NCBI GenBank assembly: GCA_028877195.1
Contig: JAPPIL010000192.1
Coordinates: 1 to 5,172, forward strand
Direction of reading: 5' to 3'
Source: Pseudomonadota bacterium
Lineage (GTDB): Bacteria; Bdellovibrionota_B; Oligoflexia; Oligoflexales; JAPPIL01
Length of the DNA stretch: 5,172 nucleotides
The notes under the pieces were generated by a model. That model did not search any database, was not told the origin of the DNA, and saw only the letters and a list, made by a program, of their open reading frames with translations. Of the stretch, positions 1 through 5,172 are shown piece by piece. The translations under genes were made by a program, and so were the position numbers. Every line of letters begins with the position of its first letter. Position 1 is the stretch's first letter.

Positions 1-96
1 ACTCCGACCCCGACCCCGACTCCGACTCCATCACCGACTCCGACCCCGACTCCGACTCCGACACCTACTCCGTCTCCGACTTCAACGCCGAGTCCA
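1..96 (+). repeat. Hexanucleotide repeat encoding a Thr/Ser-Pro linker
   Basis: Sixteen consecutive 6-bp units, mostly ACTCCG or ACCCCG, encode Thr-Pro or Ser-Pro pairs. One unit, ACTTCA, gives Thr-Ser instead. The array probably continues upstream because it starts at the window edge. The unit is a multiple of three, so gain or loss of copies changes linker length without a frameshift. Units vary mostly at the third position of the Thr codon, so the array is partly diverged. Confidence 0.9.
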
Positions 97-930
97 ATCG
101 TGAACCCGCCCTGTTTCAATGATTGCAGTAATTGCAGCACTTGGATACAACAGCCGTGGACAGATTGGTCGCCACCACCACCCAGTCCCTTTTGCAAGGA
201 CATCTTTCACAATCAAACAAGAACCAAACTTCAAACTCGTACCTGCCCCAACCTTTGTTCTGGAACTATTTGTGCTTTAACACGATACCGACAAACGCAA
301 TCTACATCAAAGTATGGAACAGAAGACTGCATAGCATGTACCGGAACATGCACTGCACCATCATGCACGCCAGACTGCCGCTGTATCTTTAGAGACTGGA
401 GGTATGACAGTACACCTAGATGCGACAAGAAGTGTGTCGATAGCCAATGTCGCTTGACGTACATGGGATCATGCACGAACTGCTCTGCCTCTACACCATC
501 ATGCACGCCAAGCTGCGGGACTTGTTACCTTCAGAGTTGGATTGGCGATACCCCTAGATGCCTAAAGATGTGTAAGGATGACAAGTGTCGCATAACGTAT
601 CCCACATGCACTGACTGCAATATACCGGTATGCACACCAAGCTGTGGGGACTGTAGATTTCACAGTTGGGATGGCGATGCACCTGTATGCAAAAAGCATT
701 GCGTGGATGATAAGTGTCGAGAGCTATCTGCTCAATTATGTAGTGCTGATATTTGCGGCTTTATACCATCATGCACACCAAGCTGCGAGGAATGTAAGTT
801 TAAGACTTGGAATGGCGATACCCCTGTGTGCAGCAAGAGATGTCAGGATGACAAGTGTCGCTGGTCGGAACAGCCTTGTGCTCCACATGAATACGACAGC
901 AGCATAATCCCTGCCCGAACGCCTGAATAA
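1..930 (+). CDS. Cysteine-rich tandem-repeat protein with Thr-Pro linker, 3' part
   Basis: The frame is open from base 1 to the TAA at 928-930, giving 309 visible residues, so the true start lies upstream. The GTG at 100 is only an internal Val codon. Residues 1-32 are Thr/Ser-Pro dipeptides, a typical extended linker of exported proteins. Residues 53-82 carry W-x-x-W, a proline run, a Cys and then QTRTKLQTRTC, resembling a reduced thrombospondin-type-1 or bacterial W...QTRTC motif. Residues 122-293 hold four repeats of about 45 residues with the consensus C-T-P-x-C-x2-C-x4-W-x-G-D-x-P-x-C-x3-C-x-D-D-K-C-R, each ending in a CxxC-like pair. From residue 34 on there are 41 cysteines in 276 residues. 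This density suggests a disulfide-rich domain outside the cytoplasm, but the signal peptide would be out of view. There is no transmembrane segment, sortase signal or other anchor at the C-terminus, which ends PARTPE. I do not recognise the family. A metal-binding role is a less likely alternative. Confidence 0.85.
   Translation, partial: TPTPTPTPTPSPTPTPTPTPTPTPSPTSTPSPIVNPPCFNDCSNCSTWIQQPWTDWSPPPPSPFCKDIFHNQTRTKLQTRTCPNLCSGTICALTRYRQTQSTSKYGTEDCIACTGTCTAPSCTPDCRCIFRDWRYDSTPRCDKKCVDSQCRLTYMGSCTNCSASTPSCTPSCGTCYLQSWIGDTPRCLKMCKDDKCRITYPTCTDCNIPVCTPSCGDCRFHSWDGDAPVCKKHCVDDKCRELSAQLCSADICGFIPSCTPSCEECKFKTWNGDTPVCSKRCQDDKCRWSEQPCAPHEYDSSIIPARTPE
157..246 (+). other. TSP1-like W-x-x-W / QTRTC segment within the Cys-rich protein
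   Basis: Visible residues 53-82 read W-T-D-W-S, four prolines, then a Cys and a QTRT...QTRTC stretch. The order (paired tryptophans, a cysteine, then an Arg-Thr-rich strand ending in Cys) recalls the thrombospondin type 1 core. It also recalls short W-x-P...C...QTRTC modules that occur in secreted bacterial proteins. The match is by eye and short. Only two cysteines fall inside the segment, and the usual CSxTCG element is absent, so this is at best a divergent member. Confidence 0.4.
364..879 (+). repeat. Four tandem cysteine-rich repeats, 43-47 codons each
   Basis: Units start at their CTP(D/S)C motif at 364, 502, 631 and 772, with periods of 46, 43 and 47 codons. The shared cysteine pattern is C-x3-C-x2-C-x11-C-x3-C-x4-C-x6or7-C-x2or4-C, with an invariant Trp five residues after the third Cys. 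Units 2-4 share the DDKCR motif; unit 1 has DSQCR and a tighter C-x1-C. Unit 4 ends after its seventh Cys and lacks the closing partner. DNA identity is high over the motifs: CATCATGCAC before the second codon block and GATGACAAGTGTCGC in units 2 and 4. This suggests fairly recent duplication or homogenisation. Confidence 0.88.
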
Positions 931-959
931 AAGAAACAAAGCCCACTTTTTCGGGGGGC
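927..959 (-). terminator. Weak intrinsic terminator candidate for the icmF-rsgA operon
   Basis: Read on the minus strand, GCCC (959-956) can pair with GGGC (944-941) around an 11-nt loop containing GAAAAAG. A T-rich tract, TTTGTTTCTTTT, follows and runs into the last codons of the convergent gene. The stem is only 4 bp, so the call is tentative. The MITE target duplication overlaps the foot of the stem at 958-959 but leaves it intact. The element has moved this site from about 50 bp to over 330 bp downstream of the rsgA stop. Confidence 0.3.
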
Positions 960-966
960 AACACCA
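958..966. repeat. Target site duplication, left copy
   Basis: GCAACACCA lies immediately before the left inverted repeat and is identical to 1252-1260. Confidence 0.9.
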
Positions 967-985
967 GGCTTTGTTGCATAACTGA
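967..985 (+). repeat. Left terminal inverted repeat of the MITE
   Basis: Nineteen bases match the reverse complement of 1233-1251 without mismatch; pairing stops at 986/1232. Confidence 0.93.
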
Positions 986-1002
986 TTAAGCAACAGAAAG
1001 CC
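967..1002 (+). other. Stem-loop built from the left end of the MITE
   Basis: GGCTTTGTTGC (967-977) pairs with GCAACAGAAAGCC (990-1002) over 11 bp with a 2-nt bulge and a 12-nt loop. The left terminus therefore has a local partner as well as the distant right terminus. The right end has no such local partner. Confidence 0.6.
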
Positions 1003-1032
1003 CTTATGTAGCAAGAGTTTCAGGAGGGGGCC

Positions 1033-1054
1033 TGCGGGGGAAGCATCCCCCGCA
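1033..1054 (+). other. GC-rich hairpin inside the MITE
   Basis: TGCGGGGG (1033-1040) pairs perfectly with CCCCCGCA (1047-1054) around the 6-nt loop AAGCAT. Neither strand has a T-run after the stem, so I do not call it a terminator. It may block or mark transcripts read through from the flanking genes. Confidence 0.65.
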
Positions 1055-1133
1055 AACAAACAAGTCGTTAATTCTGGAGTGATACGGAGGCATGACTGAA
1101 AGGCAAGTATGACAACGATACAGCAGGTTTAAC

Positions 1134-1174
1134 CCACTGGAGTGGTGCATCTGGAGAGATGCCCACTCCAGTGG
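1134..1174 (+). other. Long hairpin inside the MITE
   Basis: CCACTGGAGTGG (1134-1145) pairs with CCACTCCAGTGG (1163-1174). After one bulged T at 1146, GCATCT (1147-1152) pairs with AGATGC (1157-1162) around the tetraloop GGAG. This gives 18 bp in 41 nt. There is no T-tract on either side, so it is not a standard terminator. The motif CTGGAGTG in its left arm also occurs at 1074-1081. Confidence 0.75.
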
Positions 1175-1232
1175 CATAAATATCTATGCGATCACCCGTT
1201 ATACACTTATCACAATGCTTTCGTGGATAAAT

Positions 1233-1251
1233 TCAGTTATGCAACAAAGCC
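1233..1251 (-). repeat. Right terminal inverted repeat of the MITE
   Basis: This is the exact reverse complement of 967-985. Confidence 0.93.
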
Positions 1252-1260
1252 GCAACACCA
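1252..1260. repeat. Target site duplication, right copy
   Basis: GCAACACCA follows the right inverted repeat directly and is identical to 958-966. Confidence 0.9.
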
Positions 1261-1296
1261 CCCATATCTCTTGCAGGTCTTACAGATAAACTATTT

Positions 1297-2358
1297 TCAA
1301 GGACAGCCTGTTCCCCGCAGAATAGTAAGATAGGAGTTGTATCTCGCCTCGCTTATCAAGCCATCAGCAACTGCTGTCTTGACTCCACACACAGGCTCAT
1401 TGACATGTAAACATACCCGATAACGACAAGCCGACTGGTAAGAATCAAACTCACGAAAGCAATTGCCTAGCTTATGGTCTGCTATTTTTTCCAAAGCAAA
1501 GCGGCGCACCCCTGGGGTATCAACGATGAACCCACCTGCTTGTAAACTCAACAGCGTCGCATAAGTAGTCGTGTGCTGCCCACTACCACGCTCGCTGATG
1601 CTCTGCATTAGTGCTGGCGAAAATAAATTGACGAGCGAAGACTTCCCCACCCCTGACTGCCCTGTAAAAACCGCAATGCCTGCTGCCAAGATCGCTTGTA
1701 AAGCTTGGAAATCATGCTGTTGAAGACTTTGTTGGCAATTCGCCTGCACCAGCAATACTGGGTAGGACAAGGCACGATAGTAGTCGAGACGTTTGGTTAT
1801 CGCCGCTCGTAAATTTGGAGTCAGCAGGTCGCTCTTGTTGCAGACGATAGTTGCACGAATACCCTGTTGTGCCGCCAGCACCAAATAACGGTCAACGAGT
1901 GCAAAGTTCGGTGTCGGTTCAGCGACACTGATGACAATGAGCAGGTTATCAACGTTGCTGGCAATCGTATGTAAGAGGTTCGGGTTCGTCGCATCAAGAC
2001 GACTGATACGGTTGCGGCGCGGCGCAACTCTAAACACCCGACAAGTTGGCAAGTCAATCTGTTCATACTTGTCGCCTGATTCTTCACAAAGCACCCGATC
2101 ACCAACAGCCAGTAACTTGCGGGAAGACTTCATCGCCAAGAAAAAACGTTTGGGAATCGTTGCTAACCAGACATCTTTGATATCTATCTGATAAGGTTCA
2201 GGTTCGGGAGAAACATAGAGATAACCCTTGTGTGCTTCAACGACTCGTGCGACAAAATTATTCGCATGCACCGCCCAAGTGCTTTCGTCAGCAACAAGCT
2301 CCTCACGCAAAGTATCCGCTGACCAGTTTTTCCTAGAGATGGGGCGTTTAGTTGGCAT
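1297..2358 (-). CDS. rsgA: Ribosome small subunit biogenesis GTPase RsgA (YjeQ family)
   Basis: The gene encodes 353 residues, a normal length for RsgA, which uses GTP hydrolysis to check and release late 30S subunit precursors in the cytoplasm. The GTPase motifs come in the circularly permuted order typical of the family: G4 NKSD (174-177), then G1 GQSGVGKSS (233-241), G2 HTTT (262-265) and G3 DTPG (280-283). An N-terminal OB-fold region (about 35-120) precedes them. The C-terminal zinc knuckle is intact as C311-x4-C316-x-H318-x5-C324. The ATG at 2358 lies 8 bp after the icmF stop. No clear Shine-Dalgarno sequence precedes it, so translation is probably coupled to icmF. The function is well supported by the motifs. 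The unusual point is its position behind a metabolic mutase gene. Confidence 0.95.
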   Translation of the reverse strand: MPTKRPISRKNWSADTLREELVADESTWAVHANNFVARVVEAHKGYLYVSPEPEPYQIDIKDVWLATIPKRFFLAMKSSRKLLAVGDRVLCEESGDKYEQIDLPTCRVFRVAPRRNRISRLDATNPNLLHTIASNVDNLLIVISVAEPTPNFALVDRYLVLAAQQGIRATIVCNKSDLLTPNLRAAITKRLDYYRALSYPVLLVQANCQQSLQQHDFQALQAILAAGIAVFTGQSGVGKSSLVNLFSPALMQSISERGSGQHTTTYATLLSLQAGGFIVDTPGVRRFALEKIADHKLGNCFREFDSYQSACRYRVCLHVNEPVCGVKTAVADGLISEARYNSYLTILRGTGCP

Positions 2359-2369
2359 AACTGCGTTTA
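2356..2369 (-). promoter_or_regulatory. icmF stop to rsgA start junction, likely translational coupling
   Basis: The TAA of icmF (2369-2367) and the ATG of rsgA (2358-2356) are separated only by ACGCAGTT. No GGAG or AGGA-like sequence stands at the usual distance; the bases before the ATG are the last icmF codons (CGCCGCCTGTTG). Ribosomes ending icmF could reinitiate at rsgA. No separate rsgA promoter is evident. Confidence 0.5.
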
Positions 2370-5172
2370 CAACAGGCGGCGATACTCACCACCAAGCTCA
2401 AACAGCAGGTCGGTGATTTCTTTGAGCGTCGCATGTCGCACTGTTCGCATCAATTCAGCAAAAATGTTCTGCTCTTTACGCACCGCAGTCGCCAAAGCCT
2501 TCAATGCCATGTCTTTGTCTTGACTATGCTTATGCTTGAAAGCAGCGATGGCTGCAACACGTTCTTGTTTCAAATCAGCAGCGGAACGAATCAACTCAAC
2601 CTCTGGGCGCTCGCTCACTTGTGCGGGAATAAAGGTATTCACCCCGACGATTGGCAGCTTCCCCGTGTGCTTAAGTTCTTCGTAATGCAAGCTCTCTTCT
2701 TGTATTTTACTGCGTTGATACTGGGTCTCCATCGCACCGAGCACCCCGCCGCGGGAAGAGATACGCTCAAACTCCGCTAACACCTGCTCCTCAACCAAAT
2801 CAGTCAACTGTTCAACAAAATACGAACCTTGAAAGAAATTTTCGCAAGTATTCATACCCAGCTCACGGTTGATAATCAGTTGAATGGCCATCGCTCGTCG
2901 CACGCTTTCCTCGGTTGGAGTGGTCAGCGCTTCGTCGTATGCATTAGTGTGTAAGGAGTTGCAATTCTCGCACAATGCCATCAACGCCTGCAAAGTCGTG
3001 CGGGTATCATTGAACTCCATCTCCTGCGCATGCAAAGAACGCCCCGATGTCTGCACATGGTATTTTAGCTTTTGGCTATTGATGTTCGCACCATAGACAT
3101 CGCGCATCGCAATCGCCCAAATCCTGCGTGCCACCCTACCAAGCACCGCGTATTCAGCATCAAGCCCACTGCTAAAGAAAAACGAGAGATTGTTGGCAAA
3201 GTCATCTATCTGCATGCCTCTGGCAAGATAATACTCCACATAAGTAAAACCATTGGCAAGCGTGAAGGCAAGTTGCGTGATTGGGTTTGCTCCCGCTTCG
3301 GCGATATGAAAGCCAGAGATGGAAACGCTATAGTATTTTTGCATGTCATGTTGAATGAAAAATTCCTGCACATCACCCATCATGCGCAAAGCAAATTCCG
3401 TCGAAAAAATACAGGTGTTTTGTGCTTGGTCTTCTTTCAATATATCGGACTGCACCGTGCCACGCACATTCTGTAAAGCGAAGCGGGTCGCTTCCTCTTG
3501 GCTGGCTTTAGTCTTGGCAACTTGTTGGTCGATCGCGGTGTTCAAAAACATCGCTAAAATTATCGGTGCAGGGCCATTGATCGTCATGCTAACGCTGGTG
3601 CTTGGATCGCACAGGTCAAAGCCAGCGTAGAGTTGTTTCATATCGTCAAGTGTCGCGATTGAAACACCCGACTCACCTACCTTGCCAAAGATGTCGGGAC
3701 GCAGGTCGGGGTCGCTGCCATAGAGAGTTACGCTATCAAAGGCGGTGCTCAAACGCTTAACGCTTTCATGTTCAGTGAGATAATGAAACCGACGATTGGT
3801 CTGGGCAGGACTACCCTCACCTGCGAACTGGCGTTTAGGCTCTTCATGACTGCGCCGCAAGGGAAAGATGCCAGCCGTAAATGGAAATTGCCCAGGCACA
3901 TTTTCTTGGCGTAGATAACGCCAAAGGTCAGCAGTGCTGGAAGGCTTGGGACGAGCGACTCGCGGCAGTCTGTTGTTTGCCACTGTGGTGAACTTTGCTG
4001 ATGCTTTGATGGCCTTATCATTTATCTTATAGGTGATGTTATCTGCATCGTAGGCTGTATCTAGCTCTCGCCACTTGGCAATGGTTGTGTCTATTGTTGC
4101 TGGTAGTTTTATATTTTTGCTTGCTCGCTCCAGTTCAGCTTTGGCAGCGGCACTGATATGTTCATTGCTGAGCGCTTGATGCAATGACTCACGCATTGCC
4201 AGTTGCTTGGCTTGCTCGGCCGTCGTGTGATGATAACTGCGAATGGCAGTGGCAATGTCTTGCAGGTATAAAGCACGAAACGCAGAGATAAGCGGTTGCC
4301 GTTTGCTTGAAACAGGTTTTAGCGTTGAGCTAGTAGGAGAAGACGGGGCAAACATTTTTTTACGTAGCGCTTGATACAAGGCATCAACCCCGTCATCATT
4401 GAACCTGCTGGCGATGACTCCATAGACTGGATAGTTTTGCATGTGCTTGCCAGCAAAGCGGTTGCGACGCACGACGGTCTGGACATCACGCAGGGCATCA
4501 AGTGCTTGCGGACGTTCAAACTTATTGATCGCAATAAAGTCAGCATAATCAAGCATGTCGATTTTTTCCAATTGACTGGGCGCACCATACTCTGGAGTCA
4601 TAACGTAAAGACTATGGTCAACGAAATCGCGCACGCTGGAATCTGCTTGACCGATGCCACTGGTTTCAACGACGAGCAGTGAAAAGTCTTGTGCTTGCAG
4701 CAGTTCAATCGCTTTCTGCAAAAAAGAAACTACCTCTGTGCCCGATGCCCTAGTCGCAAAACTGCGTAGAAAGACACGTGGAGAGCGGGCGGCATTTAGT
4801 CGCAGACGATCGCCAAGCAATGCCCCGCCAGTCTTTGATTTGCTGGGGTCAATACATACCACTGCGACCTTGCGGTCAGGAAAATCAGCTTGAAACCGCA
4901 ACAGCAGTTCATCGATCAAAGAACTCTTACCCGCACCACCTGTGCCAGTAACACCTAGCACGGGGACAGTGTGAGCAGTAGGTGCGCTGCTAACCTCTCC
5001 TGCTTCAAGGCGAGTAAGCTGACGAGCGAGGGAATTATTGTCAGGCAACGCTAACAACGAGAAGTCGCTTGCTTTCAGCATGTAGCCGATGATGCCGTCA
5101 AGACCAGCCTGCTGTCCATCTTCAGGGCTGAAGATTCTTGCGATCCCTTGTGCCTGCAGTGCTTCTATCTCT
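2367..5172 (-). CDS. icmF: Fused isobutyryl-CoA mutase IcmF, 5' end outside the window
   Basis: The fused adenosylcobalamin enzyme interconverts isobutyryl-CoA and n-butyryl-CoA, and some members also act on isovaleryl-CoA/pivalyl-CoA. Its G-domain gates cofactor loading. The frame stays open to the window edge, giving 934 visible residues. The ATG at 5081 is internal: the 30 codons before it, with the motif ARIFSPEDG, are the end of the B12-binding domain. About 150 N-terminal residues, including the cobalamin-binding DxHxxG site, should lie beyond the edge. The MeaB-type GTPase domain follows, with Walker A GTGGAGKSS (76-84), DPSKSKTGGALLGDR (108-122), ETSGIGQ (169-175) and NKFE (216-219). 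A linker runs to about residue 400. The TIM-barrel mutase domain holds Phe436 (GIF) and Gln584 (QNTCIF) where methylmalonyl-CoA mutase has Tyr and Arg, which is the IcmF signature. It also has the conserved His622 (SGFHIAEAGAN). The C-terminus is complete (LGGEYRR). It is the upstream partner of rsgA. Confidence 0.96.
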   Translation of the reverse strand, partial: EIEALQAQGIARIFSPEDGQQAGLDGIIGYMLKASDFSLLALPDNNSLARQLTRLEAGEVSSAPTAHTVPVLGVTGTGGAGKSSLIDELLLRFQADFPDRKVAVVCIDPSKSKTGGALLGDRLRLNAARSPRVFLRSFATRASGTEVVSFLQKAIELLQAQDFSLLVVETSGIGQADSSVRDFVDHSLYVMTPEYGAPSQLEKIDMLDYADFIAINKFERPQALDALRDVQTVVRRNRFAGKHMQNYPVYGVIASRFNDDGVDALYQALRKKMFAPSSPTSSTLKPVSSKRQPLISAFRALYLQDIATAIRSYHHTTAEQAKQLAMRESLHQALSNEHISAAAKAELERASKNIKLPATIDTTIAKWRELDTAYDADNITYKINDKAIKASAKFTTVANNRLPRVARPKPSSTADLWRYLRQENVPGQFPFTAGIFPLRRSHEEPKRQFAGEGSPAQTNRRFHYLTEHESVKRLSTAFDSVTLYGSDPDLRPDIFGKVGESGVSIATLDDMKQLYAGFDLCDPSTSVSMTINGPAPIILAMFLNTAIDQQVAKTKASQEEATRFALQNVRGTVQSDILKEDQAQNTCIFSTEFALRMMGDVQEFFIQHDMQKYYSVSISGFHIAEAGANPITQLAFTLANGFTYVEYYLARGMQIDDFANNLSFFFSSGLDAEYAVLGRVARRIWAIAMRDVYGANINSQKLKYHVQTSGRSLHAQEMEFNDTRTTLQALMALCENCNSLHTNAYDEALTTPTEESVRRAMAIQLIINRELGMNTCENFFQGSYFVEQLTDLVEEQVLAEFERISSRGGVLGAMETQYQRSKIQEESLHYEELKHTGKLPIVGVNTFIPAQVSERPEVELIRSAADLKQERVAAIAAFKHKHSQDKDMALKALATAVRKEQNIFAELMRTVRHATLKEITDLLFELGGEYRRLL

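Larger units (their letters stand above)
967..1251. mobile_element. 285-bp MITE with IS903-like (IS5 family) ends
   Basis: The element begins GGCTTTGTTGCATAACTGA (967-985) and ends with the exact reverse complement (1233-1251), giving perfect 19-bp inverted repeats. The 9-bp sequence GCAACACCA flanks it directly on both sides (958-966 and 1252-1260). The ends closely resemble the IS903 terminus as I recall it (GGCTTTGTTGAATAAATC), and a 9-bp duplication fits that group of the IS5 family. No open frame inside is long enough for a transposase, so it would need one supplied in trans. It lies between the convergent genes and interrupts no coding sequence. The perfect ends and duplication suggest a fairly recent insertion. 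Confidence 0.93.

Noticed and set aside
364..879. CRISPR-like array, because of regularly spaced repeated DNA
   Set aside because: The periodicity follows an open reading frame with a conserved cysteine pattern; the repeats are not identical and have no spacer structure.
1033..1054. Intrinsic terminator
   Set aside because: The stem is strong, but neither strand has a T-run directly after it.
769..1059. Minus-strand open frame across the end of the Cys-rich gene
   Set aside because: It spans the convergent gap and the left MITE end, which are recent or non-coding; no recognisable product.
1092..1112. Short ATG frame (six codons) after GGAGG inside the MITE
   Set aside because: The GGAGG stands only one base from the ATG and the peptide MTERQV is too short to support as a gene.
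1142..1333. Open frame of 63 codons starting with GTG inside the MITE
   Set aside because: It starts in the long hairpin, crosses the right inverted repeat and target duplication, and overlaps the end of rsgA on the other strand. Nothing in its translation resembles a known protein.
3072..3476. Plus-strand open frame of 134 codons opposite icmF
   Set aside because: It lies wholly antisense to the conserved mutase domain and its translation shows no recognisable domain; it is a shadow frame.

Overview
The window holds two partial genes, one complete gene and one short insertion. Enzyme families, operon layout and an IS903-like insertion suggest a Gram-negative bacterium of moderate GC, perhaps a proteobacterium or relative. 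The sequence does not fix the taxon.

Layout: (a) Positions 1-930, + strand, are the 3' part of a gene entering from upstream. It encodes a Thr/Ser-Pro dipeptide linker, a short W-x-x-W...Q-T-R-T-C segment and four tandem cysteine-rich repeats. It looks like an extracytoplasmic, disulfide-rich protein of a family I do not recognise. (b) Positions 931-1296 are intergenic between convergent genes. Almost all of it is a 285-bp non-autonomous element (967-1251) with perfect 19-bp terminal inverted repeats, a perfect 9-bp target duplication and three internal hairpins. This is a MITE of the IS903 type (IS5 family). A weak minus-strand terminator candidate lies between it and the + gene. (c) Positions 1297-2358, - strand, are rsgA, the circularly permuted ribosome-assembly GTPase. 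(d) Positions 2367-5172, - strand, are icmF, the fused isobutyryl-CoA mutase/G-protein chaperone. It is cut by the window edge, so most of its B12-binding domain is missing.

icmF and rsgA form a tight tandem with 8 bp between stop and start and are probably co-transcribed. They have no obvious shared pathway. icmF interconverts isobutyryl-CoA and n-butyryl-CoA with adenosylcobalamin, while rsgA acts in 30S subunit maturation. The + strand surface-type gene is functionally separate and meets the operon tail to tail. The MITE sits in the space between them and breaks no coding sequence.

Two start codons that look natural are probably wrong: GTG at 100 and ATG at 5081 both lie inside frames that stay open to the window edge. 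The least ordinary content is the cysteine-rich repeat protein and the intact MITE. I see no CRISPR array, tRNA, rRNA or phage gene.
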